Below are positions 17,514-27,225 of a stretch of 64,000 nucleotides of DNA, in pieces. The position numbers and the translations under genes are program-made. The DNA is from Alistipes sp. UBA934 (GTDB lineage: Bacteria; Bacteroidota; Bacteroidia; Bacteroidales; Rikenellaceae): the NCBI GenBank assembly GCA_002293535.1, contig DBDK01000004.1:1-64000 (forward strand), read 5' to 3'. Under the pieces are notes generated by a model. That model did no database searches. It was not told where the DNA came from and was given only the letters and a program-made list of their open reading frames with translations. Within the stretch, counting starts at the first letter, position 1. Every line of letters starts with the position of its first letter.

Positions 17514-18362
17514 ATGGAAACCCCCACTGTGGCTTTGATCTATGATTTCGACGGGACGCTCTCGCCGGGAAATATGCAGGAATACGATTTTATTCCCGCG
17601 GTGGGCAAGAGCAATCACGATTTTTGGTTCGAAAGCAGCCAACTGGCGCGCGACGAAGATGCCGACCCCATTTTGACCTATATGGCCCGGATGATAGCCG
17701 AAGCGCGAAAGCAAAAAATACCTCTGACGCGTGAAATGTTTCGTGAATCGGGCTCCAAAATCGAACTTTATCCCGGTGTAACAGAGTGGTTTGCACGAAT
17801 CAACGCTTACGGAGCTTCAAAGGGACTCAACATCGTCCATTATATCAACTCGTCGGGAATCAGGGAGATGATAGAAGGCACGCCTATCGCCGATGAATTC
17901 AAAAAAATTTATGCGTGCTCATTCCTGTATGATGCTGACAATGAGGCATATTGGCCTGGAGTGGCAATAAATTATACCAACAAAACGCAGTTCATTTATA
18001 AAATCAATAAGGGGGTCGAACCGGTGTGGGACGGCAAGGCAGTGAACTGCTATATACCTGAACATAAGCGTCCTGTGCCATTCTCTCGGATGATATATTT
18101 CGGCGATGGGACGACCGACATCCCCTGTATGCGCCTTGTGAAGGCCTCCGGGGGATATTCCATTGCGGTTTTCAATCCGACCAGTGCGAGCCGCACAGAC
18201 GATTCAAGCCACGCAGAAAGAGCCGCGGCCGAAAAATTGATTGAAGAAAATCGAGTAAATTTTGCCTTACCAGCCGACTATAGAGAGGGTCAAGTGCTTG
18301 ATAGAGTGGTGCATACTATTATGGATAAGATCGCTGCCGAAATTGTGCTATCGAAGATATGA
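17514..18362 (+). CDS. HAD-superfamily hydrolase (phosphoserine phosphatase-like)
   Basis: 282 residues from the ATG that follows the promoter box. The HAD catalytic motif DFDGTLSPG is at the N-terminus and the acidic motif IV region is GDGTTDIPCMRL near residue 200. The helical cap and overall size resemble bacterial HAD proteins annotated as phosphoserine phosphatase-like, but the substrate is not evident. The open frame before 17514 overlaps era and is discarded. Its TGA overlaps the rdgB start (ATGA). Confidence 0.85.
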   Translation: METPTVALIYDFDGTLSPGNMQEYDFIPAVGKSNHDFWFESSQLARDEDADPILTYMARMIAEARKQKIPLTREMFRESGSKIELYPGVTEWFARINAYGASKGLNIVHYINSSGIREMIEGTPIADEFKKIYACSFLYDADNEAYWPGVAINYTNKTQFIYKINKGVEPVWDGKAVNCYIPEHKRPVPFSRMIYFGDGTTDIPCMRLVKASGGYSIAVFNPTSASRTDDSSHAERAAAEKLIEENRVNFALPADYREGQVLDRVVHTIMDKIAAEIVLSKI

Positions 18363-18937
18363 AACTGGTTTTTGCGACAAATAACAGACACAAATTGGAG
18401 GAAGTGTCGGCGATTCTGGGCCCGGAATTCGAGATGGTGACTCCGCGCGAAGTCGGCATAATGGAAGAGATACCTGAAACGCACAATACGCTGGAAGGCA
18501 ATGCATTACAGAAAGCCAGATACATTCACGAGCGAACGCGTTTGGACGTATTTGCGGACGATAGTGGTCTGGAAGTCAATGCGTTAGGCGGTGCTCCGGG
18601 GGTATACTCGGCAAGATATGCAGGAGAGGGATGCAGTTATGACGACAATAATAGTCTGTTACTCAATAATTTAGAAAACCACACAGACCGCTCTGCGCGC
18701 TTTCGCACGGTTATTGCACTGATACAAAACGGGGAGGAACACCTCTTCGAGGGAGTCATCCAGGGAGAGATCACAAAAGAGCGTCGCGGAGAGGGAGGAT
18801 TCGGTTACGATCCGATTTTTGCACCACAAGGCGCTGGGGGACAGACGTTTGCCCAAATGCCCGCAGACAAAAAGAACGCTATGAGCCATAGAGCCAAAGC
18901 TGTCAAAAAATTAGACAAACACTGTCAAAAATTTTGA
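18359..18937 (+). CDS. rdgB: XTP/dITP diphosphatase (HAM1/RdgB)
   Basis: 192 residues. Removes non-canonical purine triphosphates such as dITP and XTP before they enter DNA. Signatures: N-terminal FATNNRHKLEEV, FADDSGLEVNALGGAPGVYSAR split across the metal site, and GFGYDPIF. Length is normal. Translationally coupled to the HAD gene by ATGA overlap. Confidence 0.95.
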   Translation: MKLVFATNNRHKLEEVSAILGPEFEMVTPREVGIMEEIPETHNTLEGNALQKARYIHERTRLDVFADDSGLEVNALGGAPGVYSARYAGEGCSYDDNNSLLLNNLENHTDRSARFRTVIALIQNGEEHLFEGVIQGEITKERRGEGGFGYDPIFAPQGAGGQTFAQMPADKKNAMSHRAKAVKKLDKHCQKF

Positions 18938-18969
18938 CAATCGCGTAAAAAAATTTGACATTTTAGACT

Positions 18970-19893
18970 ATGAGACGAATTATTGTAATCCTTGCCGCCT
19001 TGAGCGCCTGTGTTGCGTGCGGCAGCCAGAAAAAAACCGAAGCTCCCCCGATGAAGCGGGCCGAGTATGCAATTCCCCAACCGCCGAAGATGATCACCGA
19101 CACGTTGCAAATGATCACTTGGGCCGAGCAACATTATTGGGACAACTACGATTTTGCCGACACGATGGCGGTGAACGACGACGAATTTACCGAAACGGCG
19201 TTCGCGAACTATCTGCAGCTGCTGTTCCACATCCCGCGCGATATGGGGGACGAGTCGATCGGAATACTGTTTAAAAAAGCGGCGGTGGACAAATACTCCG
19301 TGCTGAAGATGGGCGAGATAGCCGAAAAGTATCTGTTCGACCCCAACTCGCCGTTCCGCGATGAGGATTACTACATTACGGTGTTGAACGCCATTCTGGC
19401 AAACCCATCGCTGGACCAGTATGAGAGAATCCGCCCACAGGAGCAGTTGAGGTTGGCGATGAAAAACCGTGTGGGGGATCCGGCGGCCGACTTCAGCTAT
19501 ACGGTGGCTTCGGGCGCGAAGAGCACGCTGTATTCTTTCAGGGCGCCGTACACGCTACTGTTCTTTAATAATCCGGGCTGTCCCGCTTGTGCGCTGATGA
19601 TAGAGGATCTCAGCGAATCCGCTTTTCTGTCGCGCCTTATGGAAGAGGGAACGTTGAGAGTGCTGGCGATATATCCGGACGAAGACCTCGAAGCCTGGAG
19701 GGAGCACGCAGCAGATTTCCCAACGAAGTGGGTGAATGGCTATGACGGCGAGATGAAAATCAAGGGCGAAGAGTTGTACGATTTGAAGGCGATACCGACT
19801 TTGTATCTGTTGGATAGAGGCAAAAAAGTGATGCTCAAGGATGTGATGTCGGTACCTTTAATAGAAAACACATTGAACGATGCAATTAATTGA
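18970..19893 (+). CDS. Thioredoxin-like lipoprotein with DUF5106-type N-terminal domain
   Basis: 307 residues. The N-terminus is a lipoprotein signal ([17 protein letters not shown]). The middle (~40-170) resembles the helical DUF5106 domain, and the C-terminal ~130 residues are a thioredoxin fold with active site [14 protein letters not shown] (CxxC) and cis-proline region KAIPTLYLL. Probably a periplasmic redox protein acting on disulfides. The substrate is unknown. Overlaps folD by 14 bases. Confidence 0.85.
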   Translation: MRRIIVILAALSACVACGSQKKTEAPPMKRAEYAIPQPPKMITDTLQMITWAEQHYWDNYDFADTMAVNDDEFTETAFANYLQLLFHIPRDMGDESIGILFKKAAVDKYSVLKMGEIAEKYLFDPNSPFRDEDYYITVLNAILANPSLDQYERIRPQEQLRLAMKNRVGDPAADFSYTVASGAKSTLYSFRAPYTLLFFNNPGCPACALMIEDLSESAFLSRLMEEGTLRVLAIYPDEDLEAWREHAADFPTKWVNGYDGEMKIKGEELYDLKAIPTLYLLDRGKKVMLKDVMSVPLIENTLNDAIN

Positions 19894-20746
19894 CGGGAAA
19901 GAAGTGGCGGCGGCTTTGCGTCGCGAAATAGCGACCGAAGTGGCCGAAATGGTGGCCAGAGGAGAGAGGACGCCGCATCTGGTGGCGATATTGGTGGGCA
20001 ACGACGGTGCCTCGCAAACATACGTGGGACACAAAGAAAAGTGCTGCGGCGAAGTGGGTTTCCGCTCGACTGTTTTGCGGTTGCCTGCCGAAACCGGTGA
20101 GGCGGACCTTTTGGACGAGATCGAGCGCCTGAACGGTGACGACGATGTGGACGGATTCATAGTGCAACTACCGCTACCAAAACACATCGATGAACAGAAG
20201 ATCATCGAAGCCATCGATCCACGCAAGGATGTGGACGGATTCCATCCGGAGAACGTCGGGAGGATGGTGATGGGGCTGCCGGCGTTTGTTTCGGCAACGC
20301 CTGATGGCATCTTACAGTTGCTCAGATATTACAAAATTCCGACTGCGGGAAAACACTGTGTCGTGATAGGACGAAGCAATATCGTGGGACGACCGGTGGC
20401 TAACCTGCTGAGCCAGAAAGGATGGGACTGCACGGTGACGATGTGTCACAGCCGAACGGAAAATCTGGCGGAAGTGGTAGCTACAGGCGATATTGTGATA
20501 GCTGCGTTGGGGAAAGCGGAATTTGTGATCGCGGATATGATAAAACCCGGAGCGGTGGTCATAGATGTGGGAATCACACGAGTACCAGACCCCCAGAAAA
20601 AGAGCGGTTTCAGGCTGGTTGGCGACGTGAAATTCGACGAAGTGGCGCCAAAGTGCAGCTACATCACGCCCGTACCGGGGGGAGTGGGGCCAATGACGAT
20701 CATCTCGCTGATGAGGAATACTTTGAGGGCGCGACAACTACGATAG
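19880..20746 (+). CDS. folD: Bifunctional methylenetetrahydrofolate dehydrogenase / methenyl-THF cyclohydrolase
   Basis: 288 residues, normal length. Oxidises 5,10-methylene-THF and hydrolyses methenyl-THF in one-carbon metabolism. Signatures: catalytic Tyr/Lys in [29 protein letters not shown] for NADP binding and [11 protein letters not shown] near the end. It overlaps the preceding lipoprotein and, tail to tail, the valS stop by 9 bases. Confidence 0.96.
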   Translation: MQLIDGKEVAAALRREIATEVAEMVARGERTPHLVAILVGNDGASQTYVGHKEKCCGEVGFRSTVLRLPAETGEADLLDEIERLNGDDDVDGFIVQLPLPKHIDEQKIIEAIDPRKDVDGFHPENVGRMVMGLPAFVSATPDGILQLLRYYKIPTAGKHCVVIGRSNIVGRPVANLLSQKGWDCTVTMCHSRTENLAEVVATGDIVIAALGKAEFVIADMIKPGAVVIDVGITRVPDPQKKSGFRLVGDVKFDEVAPKCSYITPVPGGVGPMTIISLMRNTLRARQLR

Positions 20747-23446
20747 TTGGGCGATGCGCTCTTTGAGGGCGGCGATGCGGGCTTCTGCGTCCGAACGCTT
20801 GGTCTGTTCGTTAGCAACGATAGCAGCAGGAGCCGAACCGACGAAGCGTTCGTTGGAAAGCTTCTGCATTACGGTGTTGAGGAACCCCTGCTGGTAAGCC
20901 AACTCCTCGCGAAGTTTGACGAGTTCGGCATCGCGGTCTATACCACCGGCAGGAAGAGGAACAAAATAACGGGTGGTCTTGACGATAAACGCCTCCCACT
21001 CAGGATCCTTACCCTCGACAGCCTCTACGGACGACAAACCGGCCATCTTTTGCAATACGGCATCGAATTCGGCGGGAAAATTCTCATCCGGAACAACCTT
21101 GAGCTCCAGTGGCTCTTTGGGAGAAATGTTGCGGGCACGACGAATGGCGCGAATGGCCGTAACCGCCTCGCGAATGAGATCAAACCGCGCCAAAATTTCT
21201 GCGTAGCCCGACCCGCCGTCAGCGTTCCGATCGTCCGCCTCTTGGGAAGTCGGCATCGAAGAGATAGTCACGCAGTCGTCGGCCTCGCGGTTGCGGATGC
21301 TGTGCCACAACTCCTCGGTGATGAACGGGATGAACGGATGGAGAATCTGGAGCAGTTTTTCGAGAAACAGTTTGGTCGAAGCGAGCGTATGGGGATGGAT
21401 TGCGGTGCCATAGGCAGGCTTGACGATCTCAAGATACCAACCGGAAAAATCATCCCAAAACAGCTTGTAAGCTACCATCAGGGCGTCCGATAGGCGGTAA
21501 TTCGCAAAAAGGGAGTCGATCTCGGCCAGTGAAGAATCGAGTTTGGAAGAGAACCATTCGACGGCGAGGCGGTCGGAAATGGGTTGTTCGGCGGTCGGAA
21601 CGCCCTCGGTGGGTCGGGCTACGCACAAATCGCTGTGACCGTTGTCGCTGAGAGTGGTCTGCCAAGATTCGATGAGACGCCAGGCGTTCCAAATCTTGTT
21701 ACCGAAATTACGGCCCTGTTCGCACATTGCCTCGTCGAACATAACGTCGTTACCGGCGGAAGTTGATAACATCAAACCCATACGAACGCCATCGGCGCCA
21801 TATTTTTCGATCAACTCCAACGGATCGGGAGAGTTACCGAGCTGCTTGGACATCTTACGACCCAACTTGTCGCGAACGATGCCGGTGAAATAAACCGCAC
21901 CGAAAGGCTTGTTATGACGGAAATGCTCGCCGGCCATAATCATTCGGGCTACCCAAAAAAAGATAATATCGGGGCCGGTGACAAGGTCGTTAGTGGGATA
22001 GTAATAACCGATGTCGGCGTTGTCGGGATTACGGATACCGTCGAAAACCGAGATCGGCCAAAGCCACGAAGAGAACCACGTGTCGAGAACATCCTCGTCC
22101 TGACGGAGATCGGCAAGAGTGAGCGAAGGGTCCTTCCGGTGGGCGAGTTCGAGAGCCTCTTCCGGAGTTTGGGCCACCACATAACCGCCGGCGGGAAGGA
22201 AGTATGCCGGAATGCGCTGACCCCACCAAAGCTGGCGCGAGATGCACCAATCCTTGATATTCGACATCCAATGGTTATAAGTGTTCTTATATTTGGAAGG
22301 AACGAAGCGAATAGTGTCGTCCATAACGGCTTTGAGAGCAGGCTCGGCGAGGCCATCCATCTTGACGAACCACTGCATAGACAGCTTGGGCTCGATGGCC
22401 GCTCCGGTACGCTCCGAGAAGCCTACCTTATTAGTGTAATCCTCGACCTTTTCCATAAGCCCGGCAGCCTGCAAATCTTTCGAAATCTGGTCGCGAACGG
22501 CAAAGCGATCCTGGCCGACGTAGAGGCCGACACGTTCATTAATGGTGCCGTCGGGATTGAAAATGTCTATAACTTCGAGGCCGAAGCGTTCGCCCAGCAC
22601 ATAGTCGTTCACATCGTGAGCAGGAGTGATCTTAAGAGCGCCCGTACCGAAGTCCATATCTACATAATCGTCGTAAATAACAGGAACGGAGCGACCTACA
22701 AGAGGGACGATAACGCGCTTGCCCTTGAGAGATGTGTAGCGAGGGTCATTGGGATTGACGCAAACGGCAACGTCGCCGAGAATGGTTTCGGGACGGGTAG
22801 TAGCGACAATGACGGAATCCTTGCCATCGACAGGTCCACCCTCGATTTTGTAGCGCAAATAGTAAAGCTTACCCTGCTGTTCGCGGTGGATAACCTCCTC
22901 GTCGGAAAGGGCGGTTTGAGCCGCGGGATCCCAATTGACCATACGGACGCCGCGATAGATGAGGCCCTTGTTATAGAGATCGACGAAAACCTTGATAACG
23001 CTCTCGCTCATTGCGGGATCCATAGTGAACTTGGTGCGATCCCAGTCGCAAGAAGCGCCTAGAGTACGAAGCTGCTTGAGAATGATACCCCCGTGCTCCT
23101 CTTTCCAACGCCAGGCGTGCTGGAGAAACTCTTCGCGAGAGAGGTCGGACTTTTTGATACCCTGCTCGGCAAGTTTGGCAACAACCTTGGCCTCGGTGGC
23201 GATGGAAGCGTGGTCGGTACCGGGAACCCAACAAGCGTTCTTACCCATCATACGGGCGCGACGAACCAGCACATCCTGAAGAGTGTTGTTGAGGATGTGG
23301 CCCATATGGAGGATACCCGTCACATTGGGTGGAGGAATGACTATGGTATAAGGCTCGCGAGAATCGGGCTCGGAATGGAAAAATCCACGCGAAATCCAAT
23401 ACTCATACCATTTGCTCTCGATAGAGGAGGGATCGTAATTTTTCAT
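20738..23446 (-). CDS. valS: Valyl-tRNA synthetase
   Basis: 902 residues, class I aminoacyl-tRNA synthetase. HIGH-type motif is HMGH in [21 protein letters not shown]-type motif is [12 protein letters not shown], the editing domain has the usual [10 protein letters not shown], and a coiled coil closes the C-terminus as in bacterial ValRS. A TATCTTTG box lies 5 bases before the start codon (23452-23459), implying a leaderless message. Divergent from lon. Confidence 0.97.
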   Translation of the reverse strand: MKNYDPSSIESKWYEYWISRGFFHSEPDSREPYTIVIPPPNVTGILHMGHILNNTLQDVLVRRARMMGKNACWVPGTDHASIATEAKVVAKLAEQGIKKSDLSREEFLQHAWRWKEEHGGIILKQLRTLGASCDWDRTKFTMDPAMSESVIKVFVDLYNKGLIYRGVRMVNWDPAAQTALSDEEVIHREQQGKLYYLRYKIEGGPVDGKDSVIVATTRPETILGDVAVCVNPNDPRYTSLKGKRVIVPLVGRSVPVIYDDYVDMDFGTGALKITPAHDVNDYVLGERFGLEVIDIFNPDGTINERVGLYVGQDRFAVRDQISKDLQAAGLMEKVEDYTNKVGFSERTGAAIEPKLSMQWFVKMDGLAEPALKAVMDDTIRFVPSKYKNTYNHWMSNIKDWCISRQLWWGQRIPAYFLPAGGYVVAQTPEEALELAHRKDPSLTLADLRQDEDVLDTWFSSWLWPISVFDGIRNPDNADIGYYYPTNDLVTGPDIIFFWVARMIMAGEHFRHNKPFGAVYFTGIVRDKLGRKMSKQLGNSPDPLELIEKYGADGVRMGLMLSTSAGNDVMFDEAMCEQGRNFGNKIWNAWRLIESWQTTLSDNGHSDLCVARPTEGVPTAEQPISDRLAVEWFSSKLDSSLAEIDSLFANYRLSDALMVAYKLFWDDFSGWYLEIVKPAYGTAIHPHTLASTKLFLEKLLQILHPFIPFITEELWHSIRNREADDCVTISSMPTSQEADDRNADGGSGYAEILARFDLIREAVTAIRAIRRARNISPKEPLELKVVPDENFPAEFDAVLQKMAGLSSVEAVEGKDPEWEAFIVKTTRYFVPLPAGGIDRDAELVKLREELAYQQGFLNTVMQKLSNERFVGSAPAAIVANEQTKRSDAEARIAALKERIAQLS

Positions 23447-23451
23447 AGGCG

Positions 23452-23459
23452 CAAAGATA
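23452..23459 (-). promoter_or_regulatory. -7 box for valS
   Basis: TATCTTTG on the minus strand, 5 bases before the valS start codon. Confidence 0.65.
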
Positions 23460-23571
23460 GGAAAAATGTACGTGGAAATGTACTGATTTTTCAGTGATTT
23501 GGATATGCGAAAAAGAAAAACATCTTAAATCTCTGGAAGGGACGAGGTGGAAAGCAATGGTTGGATACTGT

Positions 23572-23602
23572 TTTGTCGATTGAAACAAAGAGACTATCTT
23601 TG
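23572..23602 (+). promoter_or_regulatory. Promoter of lon
   Basis: TTTG at 23572-23575, a 19-base spacer and TATCTTTG at 23595-23602: a full consensus match. The ATG at 23610 is at or within a base or two of the expected start of transcription. I see no inverted repeat that would suggest a heat-shock operator. Confidence 0.75.
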
Positions 23603-23609
23603 CATCGAT

Positions 23610-26036
23610 ATGAGTAAAAGAAATAAAATAGACGATGCGGCCGAAATGGCGGGAGATATGGTGGAAGTACACCACCAGATAATACCGATAGTACAGGGAG
23701 ACGACGACGAAACACCCGATGTGAACATACCCTCGGTGTTACCGATATTGACGCTACGCAGCTCGGTGCTGTTTCCCGGAGCGATTACGCCCATTACCGT
23801 GGGGCGCGAAAAGTCGATGAAACTGATCCACGACGTGGAATCGACAGGAGGACTATTGGGGGCGATACTGCAAAAAGAGCACAACATAGAGAATCCCAAA
23901 CCTACGGATCTCTACAGGGTGGGAACGGCGGCCAGGATACTGAAGATACTGGAGATGCCCAACGGAAATCTTACGGTGATAATACACGGATTGGAGAAGA
24001 TAGAAGTGATGGAGTACGTCACCTCGGAGCCATATCTGAGGGCCTCGGTTATATCGATACGAGACACGGCGCCGGATAAAAATAACGTGGAGTTCAATGC
24101 GCTGGTGGATTCGATAAGAGATATTGCGCTGGAGATAATAAATATATCGCCGAATATGCCGAAAGAGGCGGTCTTTGCGATAAAAAACATAGACTCGCGG
24201 CGGGGGATAATCAACTTTATATGCACGAACTTCGACCTGAAAGATGCCGACCGTCAGAGGCTGCTGGAAGCCTCAGGGCTGTTGGCAAGGGCAAGATGTC
24301 TGCTGGAAATACTCATCAACGAGCAGCAGCACGTGGAGTTGAAGAATACGATACAGGGAAAGGTAAAACAGGAGATCGATCGCCAACAAAGAGACTATTT
24401 CCTGCGCCAACAAATCTCTACTATACAAGACGAGCTGGGCGAAGGGTCGAGCGACGAGGTGGAGAAGATGCGCGAGAAGGCCAAAACCAAAAAGTGGAGC
24501 AAGGAGATTGCAGAGATGTTCGAAAAGGAACTGAGCCGGTTGGAGAGACTAAATCCCTCGGTGTCAGAATATTCGGTACAGGTGACATATCTGCAAACGT
24601 TACTCGATCTGCCCTGGCAGGAAACTACCGAGGATAATCTGGATTTGAGTCGTGCGAGAGAACAATTGGACAAAGACCACTTCGGATTGGACGAGGTGAA
24701 AGACAGAATACTGGAGCACCTGGCGGTGATAAAACTGAAAGGTGATCTGAAATCGCCGATACTGTGTTTGTACGGGCCTCCGGGAGTTGGGAAAACTTCG
24801 CTGGGGAAGAGTGTGGCAGAAGCGTTGGGAAGGAAGTTCGGGCGCATATCGCTGGGAGGGCTGCACGACGAAGCCGAAATAAGAGGCCACAGGAGAACCT
24901 ACATTGGAGCAATGCCCGGACGGATAATCCAAACCATAAAGCGGGCGTGCTCGTCGAATCCTGTGATCATATTGGACGAAGTGGATAAGGTTGGCCACAG
25001 TAACCACGGAGACCCCTCGTCGGCGCTACTGGAAGTACTCGATCCGGAACAAAATACAACGTTCCACGACAACTATTTAGACGTGGAATATGACCTTAGC
25101 AAAGTGCTGTTCATAGCTACGGCGAACGACAACTCGGCAATTGCGCCGGCGTTGAGGGACAGAATGGAAATGATAGATATTCCGGGATATCTGCTGGAAG
25201 AAAAAGTGAGAATCGCGAGCGAACACCTGCTGGCAAAACAACGTGGAGCTCACGGAATTCCGGACGACGCGCTGAATATAAGACCGGAAGTATTTGAAAA
25301 AATAATAAGCGAATATACCCGTGAATCGGGAGTGCGACTGCTTGACAAACATCTGGCCAAAATAGCGAGATACAGAGCAAAACAAATCGGTTTCGGAGAG
25401 GAATTTAAAGCCGAACTGAGCGTTGCCGATGTGGAAAAGATTCTCGGAGTACCGAAATATAAAAAAGACGAATACGAAACAAACCAGATGCCGGGAGTGG
25501 TGACGGGTCTTGCGTGGACTCAGGTCGGAGGCGATATTCTCTACATAGAGTCGCTACTGACGCCGGGAAAGGGAGAGTTGCATTTGACCGGGAATCTGGG
25601 AGATGTGATGAAGGAGTCGGCAACGATCGCACTGGAATGGACAAAGGCACACTACGAAGAGCTGAGAATAGACCCGGAACTCTTCAAAACGAGCGACCTG
25701 AATATTCACGTACCAGACGGAGCGATCCCAAAAGACGGACCGAGCGCAGGGATAACGATGGTGACCTCGATAGTCTCCACTTATACGGGAAGGCGAGTGA
25801 AAGAGAGACTGGCGATGACGGGAGAGACGACCCTCAGAGGTCGAGTGATGCCCGTGGGTGGAATCAGAGAAAAGATTCTGGCAGCAAAAAGGGCCGGAAT
25901 TAAAGAGATCATTCTAAGCGACGAGAACAAAAAAGATATCTCGGAAATAAAGCCGGAATATATAGACGGACTGACGTTCCACTACGTGAGCAATAACGAG
26001 GAAGTGCTGAGGTTGGCGCTTACTTCTTGCCGGTGA
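23610..26036 (+). CDS. lon: ATP-dependent protease Lon
   Basis: 808 residues from the ATG after the promoter (MSKRNKIDDAAEMAG); the 21 upstream in-frame codons overlap the promoter and are discarded. Domain order is standard LonA: N-terminal substrate-binding LON domain, coiled coil (~250-330), AAA+ module with Walker A GPPGVGKT near residue 390, then the S16 protease with Ser712 in DGPSAG and Lys755 in GGIREK. Degrades misfolded and regulatory proteins. The stop overlaps ddl tail to tail by 17 bases. Confidence 0.97.
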   Translation: MSKRNKIDDAAEMAGDMVEVHHQIIPIVQGDDDETPDVNIPSVLPILTLRSSVLFPGAITPITVGREKSMKLIHDVESTGGLLGAILQKEHNIENPKPTDLYRVGTAARILKILEMPNGNLTVIIHGLEKIEVMEYVTSEPYLRASVISIRDTAPDKNNVEFNALVDSIRDIALEIINISPNMPKEAVFAIKNIDSRRGIINFICTNFDLKDADRQRLLEASGLLARARCLLEILINEQQHVELKNTIQGKVKQEIDRQQRDYFLRQQISTIQDELGEGSSDEVEKMREKAKTKKWSKEIAEMFEKELSRLERLNPSVSEYSVQVTYLQTLLDLPWQETTEDNLDLSRAREQLDKDHFGLDEVKDRILEHLAVIKLKGDLKSPILCLYGPPGVGKTSLGKSVAEALGRKFGRISLGGLHDEAEIRGHRRTYIGAMPGRIIQTIKRACSSNPVIILDEVDKVGHSNHGDPSSALLEVLDPEQNTTFHDNYLDVEYDLSKVLFIATANDNSAIAPALRDRMEMIDIPGYLLEEKVRIASEHLLAKQRGAHGIPDDALNIRPEVFEKIISEYTRESGVRLLDKHLAKIARYRAKQIGFGEEFKAELSVADVEKILGVPKYKKDEYETNQMPGVVTGLAWTQVGGDILYIESLLTPGKGELHLTGNLGDVMKESATIALEWTKAHYEELRIDPELFKTSDLNIHVPDGAIPKDGPSAGITMVTSIVSTYTGRRVKERLAMTGETTLRGRVMPVGGIREKILAAKRAGIKEIILSDENKKDISEIKPEYIDGLTFHYVSNNEEVLRLALTSCR

Positions 26037-27225
26037 TCTTACTTCCTTTTCCAGTGCCGCCGAGGTTGAAGATATTGGCGGAATAGGAGACGGTCTTGTG
26101 GCTTTTGGCGCGCTCGCGTTTAAGGGCGCGGGCGATGAGAGTGTCCATCAAGTCGGAAAACGAAAGGCCGGAAGCCTCCCAAAGATAAAACGAAAGGGAG
26201 CCGGGAATGGTGTTGATCTCGTTGATATATACGGTGGGTGAAGCGGCATCGGGAGCGCTGGCGTGAGCGGACTTTTCAGCCAGGATGAAGTCGATACGAG
26301 CAACGCCGTCACAACCCAAAACCCGGAAAGTCTCGGTGGCAAGGTGCTGAATCTGAGTGGTTACGTCGGCAGGAATGTCGGCGGGTAAGCGGCGCTTAGT
26401 GCTCGACATTCCGCCAGAAACCTTGGTGCCATCCTGGGCTTTTGAACCGTTTCCGGAGGTGTATTTGTCTGTGTAGGTGAGGATTTCACTATTGCGGATA
26501 GGTTCCTCGCATACGGAAGTCCGGCAATCGTCGGCGCTACCGAGTACCGAACAGTTAATTTCGCGAAGAGGGTCGATCATCTTTTCGACAAGAAGGCGGG
26601 AGGAGTAACCGGAAGCCTCATCGATCGCGCGAACAAGTTCGGCACGGTCGAGGGCGCGGGAAATACCGACGCTCGAACCTAAGTTGGCAGGCTTGACGAT
26701 GGCGGGATAGCCGATCTGGGCTTCGATGCGGGAGATGAGAGCATTGCGCTCGTTATTTTCGCCGTCGGTGTTCCGACCCCATTGGCGGTCGGTGAACCAG
26801 ATGTAATCTATTACAGGCAAACCACTTTCGCGAAGCATCATCTTCATAGCTATCTTGTCCATACCGACGGCCGAAGAGAGCACGTTACAACCGACGTAAG
26901 GAATACCGGTCATTTCGAGCAGACCCTGAAAGGTGCCGTCCTCGCCGTTTGTGCCGTGGAGAACAGGAATGGCGATGTCGAGCCTGGAGGCGATATCCTG
27001 ATAGCGAAAGGGTTTGGCTTTACGTTCGAGTCGGGGAAGGTCGCGATAAGCTGCCGTGTCGAGCAGAACCTTACCGGTGAGCCAATTGCCTTGTTTGGTT
27101 ATGTATACAGGTATGGGGTTGTAGCGCGCGGGGTCAAGGGCGGCAATGGCCTGAAGGGCCGAGATAACAGAAATTTCGTGCTCGACGCTACGGCCCCCGA
27201 AAAATACTCCTATGGTGGTTTTCAT
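26020..27225 (-). CDS. ddl: D-alanine--D-alanine ligase
   Basis: 401 residues, longer than most Ddl (~310-370). ATP-grasp enzyme making D-Ala-D-Ala for peptidoglycan. Signatures: FFGGRSVEHEISVIS at the N-terminus, HGTNGEDGTFQG, PANLGSSVGI, and the metal-binding YINEINTIPGS. Extra length lies in loops (around TDRQWGRNTDGENNERN and KSAHASAPDAAS) and a basic C-terminal tail of ~30 residues. It begins immediately after the murF stop, consistent with the partner step in the pathway. Confidence 0.95.
   Translation of the reverse strand: MKTTIGVFFGGRSVEHEISVISALQAIAALDPARYNPIPVYITKQGNWLTGKVLLDTAAYRDLPRLERKAKPFRYQDIASRLDIAIPVLHGTNGEDGTFQGLLEMTGIPYVGCNVLSSAVGMDKIAMKMMLRESGLPVIDYIWFTDRQWGRNTDGENNERNALISRIEAQIGYPAIVKPANLGSSVGISRALDRAELVRAIDEASGYSSRLLVEKMIDPLREINCSVLGSADDCRTSVCEEPIRNSEILTYTDKYTSGNGSKAQDGTKVSGGMSSTKRRLPADIPADVTTQIQHLATETFRVLGCDGVARIDFILAEKSAHASAPDAASPTVYINEINTIPGSLSFYLWEASGLSFSDLMDTLIARALKRERAKSHKTVSYSANIFNLGGTGKGSKITGKK

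Noticed and set aside
21914..23062. 382-codon open frame antisense to valS
   Set aside because: Shadow of a well-identified gene; no recognisable domain or start context.
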